A stretch of DNA of 64,000 nucleotides from Citrobacter braakii (GTDB lineage Bacteria > Pseudomonadota > Gammaproteobacteria > Enterobacterales > Enterobacteriaceae), in assembly GCF_002075345.1 (NCBI RefSeq), contig NZ_NAEW01000005.1, positions 248,001-312,000 on the forward strand. The letters are read 5' to 3'. The notes under the pieces are model-generated. The model ran no database searches. It saw only the letters and a list, made by a program, of their open reading frames with translations, and was not told the origin of the DNA. Position numbers and translations under genes: made by a program. Positions 20,953 to 31,703 of the stretch are shown here, piece after piece (position 1 is the first letter of the stretch; each line of letters opens with the position of its first letter).

Positions 20953-21795
20953 TTACTCCGGCACGATCCAGCTTACCGACGTATGACCGGTTCCTGCCGG
21001 AACCAGTTTGCTGTGCAACCACGGCAGGACACTGTTCATCTGCTGCTCCAGCTTCCACGGCGGGTTTATTACAATCATACCGGACGCCGTCATGCCGCGC
21101 TGATCGCTGTCCGGACGCACCGCCAGCTCAATTTGCAGAATTTTGCGGATACCGGTGTCTTCCAGGTCGTGGATCATGCGTTTGATTTGCTGGCGCAGAA
21201 CTACCGGATACCACAGCGCATAGGTGCCGGTTGCGAAACGCTTATAGCCTTCGTTAATACCGGTCACCACCGCCTGGTAGTCGCTTTTGATTTCGTAGGG
21301 GGGATCGATAAGGATCAGCCCGCGACGGGAAACCGGCGGTAATTTTGCTTTTAGCTGCTGATAACCATCGGCTTTGGCCACGCGTGCGCGCTCATCTTTC
21401 TGGAATTCGCCGCGCAGCAAAGGAAAGTCGCTCGGGTGCAGTTCCGTTAATTGCAGGCTATCCTGTTCTCGCAGCAACTGGCGAGCAATTAATGGAGAGC
21501 CGGGGTAGTAGCGCAGTTGGCCGCTACGGTTGAAGTGCTTCACCACGCCAATGTAGGGTTCCAGTTCGGCAGGCAAATCGTCCTGCTGCCAGATACGGGC
21601 GATCCCTTCCAGATATTCACCGGTACGTTCGGCATGCTCACTGCTCAGCTGATAACGGCCTGCGCCAGCATGGGTATCCAGATAGAGAAACGGTTTTTCT
21701 TTCTCTTTAAGCGATTCGATGATCAGGCTCTGGACGGTGTGTTTAAGGACGTCGGCGTGGTTGCCAGCGTGATAACTGTGGCGATAACTCAGCAT
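20953..21795 (-). CDS. rlmJ: 23S rRNA (adenine-N6)-methyltransferase RlmJ
   Basis: SAM-dependent methyltransferase that modifies A2030 of 23S rRNA (established for E. coli RlmJ/YhiR). The 280-residue protein begins MLSYRHSYHAGNHADVLKHT, the family N terminus, and has the catalytic motif IDPPYE, matching the (D/N)PPY signature of N6-adenine methyltransferases. Length equals E. coli. It diverges from prlC. Confidence 0.96.
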   Translation of the reverse strand: MLSYRHSYHAGNHADVLKHTVQSLIIESLKEKEKPFLYLDTHAGAGRYQLSSEHAERTGEYLEGIARIWQQDDLPAELEPYIGVVKHFNRSGQLRYYPGSPLIARQLLREQDSLQLTELHPSDFPLLRGEFQKDERARVAKADGYQQLKAKLPPVSRRGLILIDPPYEIKSDYQAVVTGINEGYKRFATGTYALWYPVVLRQQIKRMIHDLEDTGIRKILQIELAVRPDSDQRGMTASGMIVINPPWKLEQQMNSVLPWLHSKLVPAGTGHTSVSWIVPE

Positions 21796-21915
21796 GGGTA
21801 AACGTGTTCCAGGTTATAAACGTAGGCCCGAAAACAGCGCAATATCGGGCGAAAATAAAGCGTATCACCACAGTATACAGAAAAGTCGTCACTGCCGCGA
21901 AAGCGCAACGCCTGG

Positions 21916-21945
21916 CATTGAAATCCTCTACACTTAACCCCATTG
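21916..21945 (+). promoter_or_regulatory. Sigma32 (heat-shock) promoter of prlC
   Basis: CATTGAAA at 21916-21923 and CCCCATTG at 21938-21945 are 14 bp apart, close to the RpoH consensus CTTGAAA-N13/14-CCCCATNT. They lie about 70 bp upstream of prlC, a heat-shock gene in E. coli. Confidence 0.75.
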
Positions 21946-22009
21946 TACAAATTAATATGCACAGCGCCGGATACGCGCTTCATTCACTCTTTTCAACAGG
22001 ACCGCGCTA

Positions 22010-24052
22010 ATGACCAATCCATTGCTGACCCCCTTCGAACTGCCGCCATTTTCTAAAATTCAGCCTGAGCACGTCGTGCCTGCCGTGACTAAGGCGCTGA
22101 ACGATTGCCGCGAAAACGTTGAGCGAGTGGTTGCGCAGGGCGCGCCGTACACCTGGGAAAATCTTTGCCAGCCTTTGGCGGAAGTTGACGATGTGCTGGG
22201 GCGTATTTTCTCTCCGGTTAGCCACCTGAACTCGGTGAAAAACAGCCCGGAATTGCGCGAAGCCTACGAACAAACGCTGCCGCTGCTGTCTGAATACAGC
22301 ACTTGGGTTGGACAACATGAAGGTCTGTACAAAGCGTACCGCGACCTGCGTGACGGCGATCATTACGCCACCCTGAACACCGCACAGAAAAAAGCGGTCG
22401 ATAACGCGCTGCGCGATTTCGAGCTTTCTGGTATTGGTCTGCCGAAGGAAAAACAGCTGCGCTATGGTGAGATTGCCACCCGCCTGTCTGAGCTGGGCAA
22501 TCTCTACAGCAATAATGTCCTCGATGCCACGATGGGCTGGACTAAGCTGGTGACTGATGAAGCGGAACTCTCCGGCATGCCGGAAAGCGGGCTGACGGCT
22601 GCAAAAGCCCAGGCTGATGCTAAACAGCAGGAAGGCTACCTGTTAACGCTGGATATCCCAAGCTACCTGCCGGTGATGACCTACTGTGATAACCAGGGGC
22701 TGCGTGAGGAGATGTATCGCGCTTACTCCACTCGCGCGTCTGACCAGGGGCCAAACGCTGGTAAATGGGACAACAGCCCGATAATGGAAGAGATCCTCGC
22801 GCTGCGCCACGAGCTGGCACAGCTGCTGGGCTTTGAAAGCTACGCTTTTAAATCTCTGTCCACCAAAATGGCGGAAAACCCGCAGCAGGTACTCGACTTC
22901 CTGACGGACCTGGCGAAACGTGCCCGTCCTCAGGGCGAGAAAGAGTTGGCTCAACTGCGCGCCTTCGCGAAAGCAGAATTTGGTGTCGATGAACTGCAGC
23001 CGTGGGATATCGCTTACTACAGCGAGAAACAAAAACAGCACCTCTATAGCATCAGCGACGAGCAGCTGCGTCCATACTTCCCGGAAAACAAAGCCGTTAA
23101 CGGCCTGTTTGAAGTGGTTAAACGTATTTACGGCATTACCGCTAAAGAGCGCACCGATGTTGACGTCTGGCACCCGGAAGTACGTTTCTTCGAACTGTAT
23201 GACGAAAACAACGAACTGCGCGGCAGTTTCTATCTTGACCTGTATGCCCGTGAACATAAACGTGGCGGGGCGTGGATGGACGACTGCGTCGGCCAGATGC
23301 GTAAAGCCGACGGTACGCTGCAAAAGCCTGTTGCCTACCTGACCTGTAACTTTAACCGCCCGGTGAACGGTAAACCCGCGCTGTTTACCCACGATGAAGT
23401 GATCACCCTGTTCCACGAGTTCGGCCACGGTCTGCACCATATGCTGACCCGTATCGAAACCGCCGGTGTTTCAGGTATCAACGGCGTGCCGTGGGATGCG
23501 GTCGAACTGCCGAGCCAGTTTATGGAAAACTGGTGCTGGGAGCCCGAAGCGCTGGCATTTATCTCTGGTCACTTTGAGACCGGTGAGCCGCTGCCCAAGG
23601 AGTTGCTGGATAAAATGCTGGCGGCGAAAAATTACCAGGCGGCGCTGTTTATTCTGCGTCAACTGGAATTTGGCCTGTTTGATTTCCGTCTGCACGCGGA
23701 GTTTAACCCACAGCAAGGGGCGAAAATCCTCGAAACGCTGGCGGAAATTAAAAAGCAGGTCGCCGTGGTGCCGGGCCCAACGTGGGGCCGCTTCCCGCAT
23801 GCCTTCAGCCACATTTTTGCTGGTGGCTATGCGGCGGGTTACTACAGCTACCTGTGGGCTGACGTGCTGGCGGCGGATGCATTCTCTCGCTTTGAAGATG
23901 AAGGGATTTTCAACCGTCAAACCGGACAATCGTTCCTCGATAACATTCTCACCCGTGGTGGTTCTGAAGAGCCGATGGAACTGTTCAAGCGCTTCCGTGG
24001 CCGTGAGCCGCAACTGGATGCAATGCTGGAGCATTACGGGATTAAAGGCTGA
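22010..24052 (+). CDS. prlC: Oligopeptidase A
   Basis: M3-family zinc metallopeptidase of 680 residues that degrades short peptides, including cleaved signal peptides, in the cytoplasm. The zinc site HEFGH starts at residue 469 ([11 protein letters not shown]) and the downstream family motif around [13 protein letters not shown] is present. Length equals E. coli PrlC. rsmJ starts 8 bp after its stop, so the two form an operon driven by the sigma32-type promoter at 21916-21945. Confidence 0.97.
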   Translation: MTNPLLTPFELPPFSKIQPEHVVPAVTKALNDCRENVERVVAQGAPYTWENLCQPLAEVDDVLGRIFSPVSHLNSVKNSPELREAYEQTLPLLSEYSTWVGQHEGLYKAYRDLRDGDHYATLNTAQKKAVDNALRDFELSGIGLPKEKQLRYGEIATRLSELGNLYSNNVLDATMGWTKLVTDEAELSGMPESGLTAAKAQADAKQQEGYLLTLDIPSYLPVMTYCDNQGLREEMYRAYSTRASDQGPNAGKWDNSPIMEEILALRHELAQLLGFESYAFKSLSTKMAENPQQVLDFLTDLAKRARPQGEKELAQLRAFAKAEFGVDELQPWDIAYYSEKQKQHLYSISDEQLRPYFPENKAVNGLFEVVKRIYGITAKERTDVDVWHPEVRFFELYDENNELRGSFYLDLYAREHKRGGAWMDDCVGQMRKADGTLQKPVAYLTCNFNRPVNGKPALFTHDEVITLFHEFGHGLHHMLTRIETAGVSGINGVPWDAVELPSQFMENWCWEPEALAFISGHFETGEPLPKELLDKMLAAKNYQAALFILRQLEFGLFDFRLHAEFNPQQGAKILETLAEIKKQVAVVPGPTWGRFPHAFSHIFAGGYAAGYYSYLWADVLAADAFSRFEDEGIFNRQTGQSFLDNILTRGGSEEPMELFKRFRGREPQLDAMLEHYGIKG

Positions 24053-24060
24053 TTATTCAC

Positions 24061-24810
24061 GTGAAAATCTGCTTAGTAGATGAAACAGGCGCCGGAGACG
24101 GCGCCTTATCTGTTCTTGCCGCCCGCTGGAATCTTACGCACGATGAAGATAACCTGATGGCGCTGGTGATGACACCGGAACATCTGGAACTGCGCAAACG
24201 TGATGAGCCCAAACTCGGCGGTATCTTCGTGGATTTCGTTGGCGGTGCGATGGCCCATCGGCGCAAATTTGGCGGTGGTCGCGGCGAAGCGGTGGCGAAG
24301 GCGGTTGGCATTAAAGGCGATTACCTGCCGGATGTGGTTGATGCGACTGCAGGGCTGGGGCGCGATGCGTTTGTGCTGGCCTCAGTAGGCTGCCGTGTGC
24401 GAATGCTGGAACGTAACCCGGTCGTGGCGGCGCTGTTGGATGATGGCCTGGCGCGAGGGTATGCTGACCCGGAAATCGGTCCGTGGCTGCAGGAACGTTT
24501 ACAACTGATCCACGCCTCAAGCCTGACGGCGTTAACCGATATCACCCCGCGTCCGCAGGTGGTGTACCTCGACCCGATGTTCCCGCATAAGCAGAAAAGC
24601 GCGCTGGTGAAAAAAGAGATGCGCGTGTTTCAGTCGTTGGTGGGGCCGGACCTGGATGCGGATGGGCTGCTGGAGCCTGCGCGTCAGCTAGCCACTAAAC
24701 GTGTGGTAGTGAAGCGCCCGGATTACGCACCGCCGCTGGCGGATGTCGCCACGCCGAACGCGGTAGTCACGAAAGGGCATCGGTTTGATATTTACGCGGG
24801 GACCGCGTAG
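24061..24810 (+). CDS. rsmJ: 16S rRNA (guanine1516-N2)-methyltransferase RsmJ
   Basis: SAM-dependent methyltransferase for m2G1516 in 16S rRNA (established for E. coli YhiQ/RsmJ). The 249-residue protein has the SAM-binding [13 protein letters not shown] segment and the catalytic-type motif [13 protein letters not shown]. It starts with GTG at 24061, as the E. coli gene does, 8 bp after the prlC stop. A REP element follows the stop codon. Confidence 0.96.
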   Translation: MKICLVDETGAGDGALSVLAARWNLTHDEDNLMALVMTPEHLELRKRDEPKLGGIFVDFVGGAMAHRRKFGGGRGEAVAKAVGIKGDYLPDVVDATAGLGRDAFVLASVGCRVRMLERNPVVAALLDDGLARGYADPEIGPWLQERLQLIHASSLTALTDITPRPQVVYLDPMFPHKQKSALVKKEMRVFQSLVGPDLDADGLLEPARQLATKRVVVKRPDYAPPLADVATPNAVVTKGHRFDIYAGTA

Positions 24811-24817
24811 TTTGTAG

Positions 24818-24846
24818 GCCGGATAAGGCGTTAGCCGCTATCCGGC
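24818..24846. repeat. REP element between rsmJ and the NDH-2-like gene
   Basis: GCCGGATA (24818-24825) and TATCCGGC (24839-24846) enclose AGGCGTTAGCCGC, the classical REP stem with an inner GGC/GCC stem. It lies between convergent genes. Confidence 0.85.
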
Positions 24847-24854
24847 ATTACTGC

Positions 24855-26054
24855 TTAAACAAACGGTGCGTATGGGTCAGCCATCTCAAATGCGACGGCT
24901 CTTTCCGCTTTCGGCGGGTAAATCAGTTCACTGACAATCGATACTTTCAGTTTCTTCGCTTCTGCGCGAGTGAGTTTGACCTGCTGATCCCATCCTTCGG
25001 TATACACCGCGCCCCACGCGCCGAGATCCAGACAGGTGACGTACATCTCCTGACGGTACGGTGAAGGTTCTACACCTAGCAGGCTTGCAGCGGCGTTATT
25101 ACCGGCAAATTTACCCAATAAAATAGCGTGCTGGCAGGTCATTAACGCATGGTTGCCTTTGTCATCGGTGGCGGCGTAGGCCACATCGCCAGTGGCGTAG
25201 ATATCATCATGACCCACGACCTGCAGATTGGCATTCACATGCAGGCGGCCCTGTCGATCGCGCGGGGCGTTAATCTGTGCTGTCAGGCTATTGGCCTGCA
25301 CGCCGACGGTCCAGATAACTGTTTGAGAGGCAATAACCTGCCCATCTTTCAGCGTTACGCCGCCGGCATCCACGCTTTCTACTTCTGCATTTACCAACCA
25401 TTCGATGCCCAGTTCAGCGGAGGCTTCGATTATCACGTCGCGTAATTCCTGGCTCCAGCGCCCGGCAGGCTGAGCACCGCGTTCAACTACGACCACTCTG
25501 GTCTTAGCATCGGCACCCAGAATCTCACGCAGACGACCAGGCAATTCCTGCGCCATCTCAATCCCGGTAAAGCCGCCGCCACAGATCACCACCGTATTGC
25601 GAGCCTCACTTTCCGGCTGTAATGCCAGGTCTGTAATGTGCTGCTCCAGTGCGGTGGCGCTCTCGAGCTGGTCGAGGTCAAACGCATGCTCGGCTGCACC
25701 GACAACGGCGTCGCGGTTAACGTGGCTCCCGCTGGCGAGTACCAGGCGGTCGTAGCGGCGCAGATGAATTTCACCGTTGGCATCTTTCCAGCTCACCTCT
25801 TTAGAGTCCGGGATGATCTGCTCGACGTGACCTTGCAGGAAGTTGACGCCGGTAACGTCAAACAAGGGTTGCAGCGGGGCGACCAGGGTTTGTACGGCGC
25901 GTTCATAAAAGCGTGGGCGGACACGCAGCTCTGGCTGTGGTGCAATTACTGTAATATCAATGGCCTGCTGATGTTTATCCGCCAGTCGTGCGGCGCTTAA
26001 TGCTGCCCACATACCGGCAAAGCCGGCGCCCACGATCAGAATTCGTTTACGCAT
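24855..26054 (-). CDS. NDH-2-like NAD(P)H/FAD oxidoreductase
   Basis: A 399-residue pyridine nucleotide-disulfide-type flavoprotein resembling type II NADH dehydrogenases. The N-terminal FAD motif is VGAGFAGMWAA (about residues 7-17), a second dinucleotide fold starts at VICGGGFTGIEMAQEL, and IYATGDVAY is the C-terminal FAD-binding ATGD motif. Such enzymes pass electrons from NADH to quinone or an artificial acceptor without proton pumping. No strong C-terminal membrane helix is visible, so it is probably peripheral. It is divergent from an Rrf2 regulator gene, suggesting redox- or nitric-oxide-linked control (inference). It is not in this position in E. coli K-12. Confidence 0.8.
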   Translation of the reverse strand: MRKRILIVGAGFAGMWAALSAARLADKHQQAIDITVIAPQPELRVRPRFYERAVQTLVAPLQPLFDVTGVNFLQGHVEQIIPDSKEVSWKDANGEIHLRRYDRLVLASGSHVNRDAVVGAAEHAFDLDQLESATALEQHITDLALQPESEARNTVVICGGGFTGIEMAQELPGRLREILGADAKTRVVVVERGAQPAGRWSQELRDVIIEASAELGIEWLVNAEVESVDAGGVTLKDGQVIASQTVIWTVGVQANSLTAQINAPRDRQGRLHVNANLQVVGHDDIYATGDVAYAATDDKGNHALMTCQHAILLGKFAGNNAAASLLGVEPSPYRQEMYVTCLDLGAWGAVYTEGWDQQVKLTRAEAKKLKVSIVSELIYPPKAERAVAFEMADPYAPFV

Positions 26055-26126
26055 TGGGGGGTTCTCTCTGGTGACTACGAATAATTTACTCGGATTTTAT
26101 TTGTCGGAGTTAAGAATTGCAATGCG

Positions 26127-26149
26127 ATCAGGATCCTTTTTGTCCTGAT
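26127..26149. promoter_or_regulatory. Dyad in the NDH-2-like/Rrf2 divergent region
   Basis: ATCAGGA (26127-26133) and TCCTGAT (26143-26149) are exact inverted repeats with a 9-bp spacer, between two divergent genes, one encoding a DNA-binding protein. It is a candidate Rrf2 operator. The remaining DNA to 26286 is very AT-rich. Confidence 0.4.
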
Positions 26150-26286
26150 GTCGTAGGGTGTTTGATTATCTATTTGATAAATATATGATTAAGGTTTTTA
26201 TATAAATATGGGTTGTGCTGCTGTCTGGAATGAATGAGACGAAAAAGCTACAATTAACTCAGATTCATTTTGGCTGAGATAAGAGA

Positions 26287-26790
26287 ATGGCATTTTACAG
26301 TTCCGGGGTTGAGTACGGCATTCATAGCCTGATGTGTATGGTCGACAGCAAGGGCGACGCGCGGGATATGAGCGTGCGGGAAATTGCCGAGCTGCAAAGC
26401 GTGCCGTACGACTACCTGGCGAAAATTTTCACCCGTTTGTCGAAAGCGGGCCTGGTGCGCAGCATTGAGGGAAAGGGCGGCGGTTTCCAGTTGGCTAAAC
26501 CTGCTGAACACATTACGGTGCTGGACGTGGTGAATGCCATTGATGGCGATAAGCGCATCTTTGAGTGTCGTGAGATTCGCCAACGGCTGGCGGTATTTGA
26601 GGAGCATCCGCCGGAGTGGGCCTGTGAAGGCATTTGTGGTGTGCGCTCGGTAATGGATATGGCTCAGCAGCGAATGGAAGAAGCGCTCGGTCAGCATACG
26701 ATTCTGGATTTGGCGCGCAAAATGTACCGCAAAGCGCCGGACACTTTTGTGGTCGAAGTTCAGGAGTGGATTAACGCTCGCAAAGGGTAG
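26287..26790 (+). CDS. Rrf2-family transcriptional regulator
   Basis: A 167-residue Rrf2 regulator. The N-terminal winged helix includes SVREIAELQSVPYDYLAKIFTRLSKAGLVRS and the wing EGKGGGFQLAKP. In the C-terminal part Cys94, Cys113 and Cys117 could ligate an iron-sulfur cluster, as in IscR, NsrR and RsrR, but their spacing (C-x18-C-x3-C) differs from the C-x5-C-x5-C of NsrR/IscR. It therefore may sense redox state or nitric oxide through a cluster of different geometry, or be a cluster-free thiol sensor. The likely target is the divergent flavoprotein gene. Confidence 0.85.
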   Translation: MAFYSSGVEYGIHSLMCMVDSKGDARDMSVREIAELQSVPYDYLAKIFTRLSKAGLVRSIEGKGGGFQLAKPAEHITVLDVVNAIDGDKRIFECREIRQRLAVFEEHPPEWACEGICGVRSVMDMAQQRMEEALGQHTILDLARKMYRKAPDTFVVEVQEWINARKG

Positions 26791-26953
26791 CGATTGAAAA
26801 TGCCCGGTGCTCATCCTCGGTTAGAAGCGTTTTCCACTGGCGTGATAAAACTGAAGTCTTAATCAACGCAATATCGTTCATGGTCATGTCCATGCATGAT
26901 GACCTGTTTGTATAAACTACGCTCTTACAATGCAGGACTTAAAAGGCAAAAAA

Positions 26954-26975
26954 AACCGCGATGTGACTCGCGGTT
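26954..26975 (-). terminator. Intrinsic terminator of dtpB
   Basis: On the minus strand AACCGCG pairs with CGCGGTT (26969-26975 with 26954-26960) around an 8-nt loop and is followed by a run of T. It lies 15 bp past the dtpB stop. Confidence 0.8.
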
Positions 26976-26989
26976 AATGATAAAAAAGC

Positions 26990-28462
26990 TTATTTACTGC
27001 TATCTGGCGTATTAATCATTCGGTTCAGCCAAGGCACCATAATCGCCATCACCACCGTGACAGCCAGGGTGACCAGGCCTATCTTACTGAAGACGTTGGT
27101 GTAGATAGGCAGCGTTTGCAGCGGGTCGGTGATGTTCTCCGGTACGGCAGTGAACGTGGCGACATACCCGCCCATCAGGAAGGCGGCGGCTTGCGTCAGG
27201 AACCACATCCCGAGAATAAAGCCCATCAGGTGCTGCGGCACGAGAGCGGCGACCATCGCCAGTCCCAGGGCACTAATCAGCAGTTCACCCAGGCTCTGGA
27301 ACAGATATACCAGCACGATAAACCACGGCGACGTCAGCCCTTGCGCATCCGCAAACCACATCCCGGCAGCGGCTGCCGTCAGGAAGCCCAACGAGCACAG
27401 GAACATACCGAGCGTAAATTTCATCGGCATAGTCAGGTCTTTGCCTTTGTTTCCCAGACGGGTATAGATCGCGGCCAGTACCGGACTTGCCAGCACCACC
27501 CAGAACGGGTTCAGCGCCTGGAAGCTCACTGGGTTAATGGCGAAACCGAGAATTTCATGGTGCACGTTATTGATAGCAAAGAAGTTCAGCGATGTCGGCA
27601 TCTGCGCGTACAGCACGTAGAACACAACCGCTTCCAGCATCAGGATGAAGGCCACGAACATCTTGTTGCGCCCGGTTTTATCCAGTTTGAATGCCTGACG
27701 GAAGAAGATGATAGTCACGGCAATCGACAGGACGATCAGCACCAGGTTGGCAATCTGCACGTTGTGCATCAGCCAGGCGCAGATAAATACCATCACTACC
27801 GTACCGGCCAGCACGTACAGTAGGTTACGGAAATTCAGCGGTTTATGGTCTGGCTCAGAACCGATATTTTTTACCATCCCACGGCAGGCAAAGTAGACCA
27901 GCAGCGCGACGATAAGCCCGGCCCCGCACAGGTTGTAGGTCACCGCGTAGCCAAACTTATCGGCAATCACCGGCGCCAGCGACAGCGACAGCAACGAACC
28001 GATGTTAATCGACATATAAAACAGGGTGAAAGCACCGTCCAGACGGGCGTCTTTTGGTGGATAGCATTTTGACAACAGGCTTGCCGGGTTGGCTTTAAAC
28101 AGCCCGTTACCGACGGCAATGGTACCCAAAGCAATAAAGATCAGATCGGGCTTGAGCAGCGACATCCCGGTCATGAAGTAGCCGATTGCCAGCACAATGG
28201 CACCGAGAACCAGCGTGCGCTTGGTGCCTAACAGGTGGTCGCCGACGTAGCCGCCGATCGAGATCAGGCCGTAGACCAGCGCAGCAAAGGCACCAAAGGT
28301 GACAAATGCCTGTTCCTGTGAAAATCCTAGCTGCTTAACAAAGAATACCGCCAGGATGCCCTGAACGCCGTAATAGCCAAATCGTTCCCATAATTCTACA
28401 AAGAAGATCATGAAGAACGGACGAGGTTGCTGCAGCAAGCCCGTAGGTGCAGTTTTATTCAT
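26990..28462 (-). CDS. dtpB: Proton-dependent di/tripeptide transporter DtpB
   Basis: POT-family (PTR2) inner-membrane symporter of 490 residues with about 12-14 hydrophobic segments. The family motif [19 protein letters not shown] (about residues 22-40), containing the proton-coupling ExxER motif, is intact, as is the [15 protein letters not shown] signature (about 145-159). It takes up di- and tripeptides. Length is close to E. coli DtpB (YhiP). It is transcribed alone with its own terminator. Confidence 0.95.
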   Translation of the reverse strand: MNKTAPTGLLQQPRPFFMIFFVELWERFGYYGVQGILAVFFVKQLGFSQEQAFVTFGAFAALVYGLISIGGYVGDHLLGTKRTLVLGAIVLAIGYFMTGMSLLKPDLIFIALGTIAVGNGLFKANPASLLSKCYPPKDARLDGAFTLFYMSINIGSLLSLSLAPVIADKFGYAVTYNLCGAGLIVALLVYFACRGMVKNIGSEPDHKPLNFRNLLYVLAGTVVMVFICAWLMHNVQIANLVLIVLSIAVTIIFFRQAFKLDKTGRNKMFVAFILMLEAVVFYVLYAQMPTSLNFFAINNVHHEILGFAINPVSFQALNPFWVVLASPVLAAIYTRLGNKGKDLTMPMKFTLGMFLCSLGFLTAAAAGMWFADAQGLTSPWFIVLVYLFQSLGELLISALGLAMVAALVPQHLMGFILGMWFLTQAAAFLMGGYVATFTAVPENITDPLQTLPIYTNVFSKIGLVTLAVTVVMAIMVPWLNRMINTPDSSK

Positions 28463-28668
28463 ATTCCATCGCCTTTCAAAGCCATCCCGAAAAGTATGAA
28501 CGCGTATGCTTAAACGCGCCGAAAAAGTCTTATTTTGTTATAGACTGCGGCTATTGGCCGCGAGAGTAGAGTATTATAGAGATGGTTTTCGATCCAATTA
28601 GTTGATCACACTAATTATGATTTGTTTGTTGGATTGATGTACTAATTGTGTCCGAATGATAAAAACAA

Positions 28669-28692
28669 AAACGCCCGCACAGGCGGGCGTTT
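28669..28692 (-). terminator. Intrinsic terminator of uspA
   Basis: AAACGCCCGC (28669-28678) pairs exactly with GCGGGCGTTT (28683-28692). On the minus strand it is followed by TTTGTTTTTATC, so it terminates uspA. Confidence 0.85.
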
Positions 28693-28743
28693 ACAGGCTT
28701 AACTACTTGCAGCAGGCCGGGCTATTTCCCGGCGGCAAGCATT

Positions 28744-29181
28744 TTATGCTTCTTCGTCGTCACGCAGCGGAACAATCAACATGTCGACGTGGACGGTGTT
28801 GATCAGTTGGCGCGCGGAGGACATCAGTTTGCTCCAGAAATCCTGGTGGTGACCACAAACGACCAGATCCATGTCGTATTTTTTGATGGCATCAACCAGA
28901 ACCTGACCCAGGTCGCCGCTACCACTCAGGGTTTCGGTGATAGGGTAGCCTGCATTGGTGGACAGCTCGGTTAACGCGTGGTGGGTTTCTTCAGAAATGC
29001 GTTTCTGCATGTCGCCCAGATTCACGTCGATAAGGCCGGTGTACAGGTCGGAATAGTTTACGTCAACGTGGATAAGGGAAACTTTAGCATTGTAAGGCCG
29101 CGCCATAGAGACCGCTTTTTCAACCAGAACTTTGCTTTCCGGAGAAAGATCAACCGCGATAAGAATGTGTTTATAAGCCAT
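28744..29181 (-). CDS. uspA: Universal stress protein A
   Basis: A 145-residue cytoplasmic UspA-domain protein, almost identical to E. coli UspA (144). It is induced on growth arrest and by many stresses and contributes to oxidant and DNA-damage resistance. The canonical ATP-binding G-2x-G-9x-G motif seen in other Usp classes is absent here (the region reads [20 protein letters not shown]), as in non-nucleotide-binding UspA. A GGAGT ribosome binding site precedes the ATG. It diverges from uspB. Confidence 0.97.
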   Translation of the reverse strand: MAYKHILIAVDLSPESKVLVEKAVSMARPYNAKVSLIHVDVNYSDLYTGLIDVNLGDMQKRISEETHHALTELSTNAGYPITETLSGSGDLGQVLVDAIKKYDMDLVVCGHHQDFWSKLMSSARQLINTVHVDMLIVPLRDDEEA

Positions 29182-29574
29182 AGTGTTACTCCTTCCATAA
29201 GTTGTCGATGACTAGCCTGCTGGCGTTTCTCTGCCGCCGCGTCATCCGCGTCCTGCGAACCTTGTGCGCGGGGCTAGCCCAGTCGTAAAAACGTACCATA
29301 TAAGGACTATCCTTACATTATAGCGACCAGAATAATCCGTCAATCCGCCTTGCTTGCCAAGCAGTTAAACAAATTTTTTAGATAATTGCATTGATAGCGA
29401 TTAACCTTCTGGCAAAAAAATTAACTAATCTCCTACACTATCTAGAGGGGCGTTCGAATGCGTGATACTAATACGAACGGTTTCTTCAGTACTCTTCACT
29501 GAATGGTTTGGCAGGGTATCGGGGAGCGGTAGTCCCGGAAAGGAGTTCCGTGGGCGGGTCGCCGGGGAGGGGGT
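29182..29574. other. Divergent promoter region uspA-uspB
   Basis: 393 bp without a gene. The uspA side carries its leader; the uspB side contains an inverted repeat TTCAGT (29485-29490) / ACTGAA (29498-29503) and a GC-rich segment with GGGGAGGGGG directly before the uspB start. In E. coli uspA is sigma70-dependent and uspB RpoS-dependent. No specific operator was identified. Confidence 0.5.
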
Positions 29575-29910
29575 ATGATAAGCACCATTGCATTGTTCTG
29601 GGCTTTATGTGTCGTTTGCATTGTTAATATGGCGCGCTATTTTTCTTCGCTACGCGCACTGCTAGTGGTACTTCGTGGTTGCGATCCATTGCTTTACCAG
29701 TATGTTGATGGAGGGGGCTTTTTTACCTCGCATGGGCAACCGAACAAGCAGATGCGTCTGGTGTGGTATATCTACGCTCAGCGTTACCGCGATCATCATG
29801 ATGATGAATTTATTCGCCGCTGTGAGCGGGTTCGCGGTCAGTTCATTCTCACCAGCGCGCTATGCGGCCTGGTGCTAATCAGCATGGTTGCGCTGATTAT
29901 CTGGCACTGA
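29575..29910 (+). CDS. uspB: Universal stress protein B
   Basis: A 111-residue inner-membrane protein with one hydrophobic segment at each end (about 2-22 and 90-110) and a charged middle, the E. coli UspB topology and length. In E. coli it is RpoS-dependent and needed for ethanol resistance in stationary phase. A GGGAGGGGG ribosome binding stretch precedes the ATG. A shared terminator separates it from convergent pitA. Confidence 0.94.
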   Translation: MISTIALFWALCVVCIVNMARYFSSLRALLVVLRGCDPLLYQYVDGGGFFTSHGQPNKQMRLVWYIYAQRYRDHHDDEFIRRCERVRGQFILTSALCGLVLISMVALIIWH

Positions 29911-29930
29911 TTCCAACGACAGATACAAAA

Positions 29931-29958
29931 AAAGCGGGCCAGTTTCCTGACCCGCTTT
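29931..29958. terminator. Bidirectional terminator between uspB and pitA
   Basis: AAAGCGGGCCAG (29931-29942) pairs with CTGACCCGCTTT (29947-29958), one mismatch and a 4-nt loop, flanked by A and T runs on both sides. Confidence 0.85.
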
Positions 29959-29974
29959 TTTACCGCGCATTCGC

Positions 29975-31474
29975 TTAGATAAGCTTCAGGGAGAGCCAGT
30001 ACAGCCCGCCGGAAAGAAGAATTGCTGCTGGCAGGGTGAAGACCCAGGCCATCAGAATGCTGGTCACCGTTTTACGCTGCAAACCGCCGCCATCAACAAC
30101 CATCGTTCCCGCAACGGAAGAGGAGAGAACGTGTGTGGTGGAAACGGGCATACCGGTGTAGCTGGCAAGACCGATAGAGACTGCGGCGGTCATCTGCGCC
30201 GACATCCCCTGGGCATAGGTCATGCCTTTCTTACCGATTTTCTCACCGATAGTGGTTGCCACGCGACGCCAGCCAATCATCGTACCAATACCCAGCGCCA
30301 GTGCGACGGCCATAATGATCCAGATAGGCGCGTACTCAATGGTGCTCAGCATGTCAGATTTCAGTTTCTTCAGCAGACGCTGATCGTCAGCGCTTACGCC
30401 AGGCAGCTTAACCACTTTATCGGTGGTATCAGAGATGCACAGCATAATACGGCGCAACTGACCACGCTGTTCGACGCTTAACTTGTCGTAGGTTTCCAGA
30501 TTCGCCAGCATACCTTTCGCACGTTCCAGCGCGTTGATGGTATTCGCCGGGTGGCAATGGAACTCGGTCGGCGTCGCTGGTGCCGCGTCCGTCGGGGACG
30601 GAATCAGCTGGTCTACGCCTGTGGCCTGTTTAAGCAGGTCAGGGCGCTGCTGGAAGAAGACTTCGACGTTATTGATTGCATCGCGGGTACGGGTAATTTC
30701 GTAACCGGAAGCATTCATATTCACCACGAAACCTGCTGGCGCTACGCCAATCAGCACTAGCATCACCAGACCAATGCCTTTCTGACCATCGTTCGCGCCG
30801 TGGGAGAACGCCACGCCGATAGCGGAGAGGATCAGTGCAATACGCGTCCAGAACGGCGGCTTTTTCTTTCCGTCTTTCTTTTCACGTTCTGCCGGCGTCA
30901 GGTGGATACGGGCACGTTTTTTCGTACCGCTCCAGTAGCGACGCAGAATGAAAATAAGACCACCTGCAACCACCAGACCGACAATAGGTGAGATGATAAG
31001 CGAGGCAAAAATACCGATAACTTTCGGGATGTTAAGTGCATCCACCACCGAGGAGCCGTTCATCAGCGCATTGGTTAAACCAATACCGATAATGGCGCCA
31101 ATCAGCGTGTGGGAGCTGGATGCAGGCAGACCAAAGTACCAGGTACCCAGGTTCCAGATAATTGCCGCCAGCAACATGGAGAACACCATGGCGAGGCCAT
31201 GTGACGATCCCATATTAAGCAGCAGATCCGTTGGTAACATATGCACGATGGCATACGCCACGCTGAGACCACCCAGCAAAACACCAAAGAAGTTGAACAC
31301 CGCAGCCATGACCACCGCCAATTGCGAACGCATTGCACGGGTATAGATCACAGTTGCGACAGCATTGGCTGTATCATGGAAGCCATTAATTGCTTCGTAG
31401 AACAGCACGAAAGCCAGAGCAAGCAATAGTAAAAGCCCGGTATGTAAATCCAGGCCAGCAAACAAATGTAGCAT
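29975..31474 (-). CDS. pitA: Low-affinity phosphate (metal-phosphate) transporter PitA
   Basis: A 499-residue PiT-family inner-membrane symporter that takes up neutral metal-phosphate complexes with protons. Both duplicated family signatures are visible: [17 protein letters not shown] near the N terminus and [16 protein letters not shown] in the middle, plus [15 protein letters not shown] near the C terminus. Length equals E. coli PitA. Confidence 0.97.
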   Translation of the reverse strand: MLHLFAGLDLHTGLLLLLALAFVLFYEAINGFHDTANAVATVIYTRAMRSQLAVVMAAVFNFFGVLLGGLSVAYAIVHMLPTDLLLNMGSSHGLAMVFSMLLAAIIWNLGTWYFGLPASSSHTLIGAIIGIGLTNALMNGSSVVDALNIPKVIGIFASLIISPIVGLVVAGGLIFILRRYWSGTKKRARIHLTPAEREKKDGKKKPPFWTRIALILSAIGVAFSHGANDGQKGIGLVMLVLIGVAPAGFVVNMNASGYEITRTRDAINNVEVFFQQRPDLLKQATGVDQLIPSPTDAAPATPTEFHCHPANTINALERAKGMLANLETYDKLSVEQRGQLRRIMLCISDTTDKVVKLPGVSADDQRLLKKLKSDMLSTIEYAPIWIIMAVALALGIGTMIGWRRVATTIGEKIGKKGMTYAQGMSAQMTAAVSIGLASYTGMPVSTTHVLSSSVAGTMVVDGGGLQRKTVTSILMAWVFTLPAAILLSGGLYWLSLKLI

Positions 31475-31703
31475 AGGACGTTACGCCATTTTGAGGACAT
31501 GAACGCGGCGCATTATCAGTGACTTTGGCGGCGCGGGCAAAGTGAAATATAGAGTTTTTTTGATTTGTCTCCTGCTTTGTTTTACACCACTAAAGAATTA
31601 TCCTATATATTTCAGATAAATACCCTTTATCGGTAGTTTGGTGCTGGTGCGACCACTGAGGAATCTTTACAATTCACTCCCGCTTTTTAGAGAGGATCGC
31701 AAC

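Noticed and set aside
22643-23440. 265-codon minus-strand frame inside prlC
   Set aside because: Antisense to a gene with an intact HEFGH peptidase motif; an artefact of codon bias.
27116-27823. 235-codon plus-strand frame inside dtpB
   Set aside because: Antisense to the peptide transporter; its Gln/His/Arg-rich sequence is typical of a complement of membrane-protein codons.
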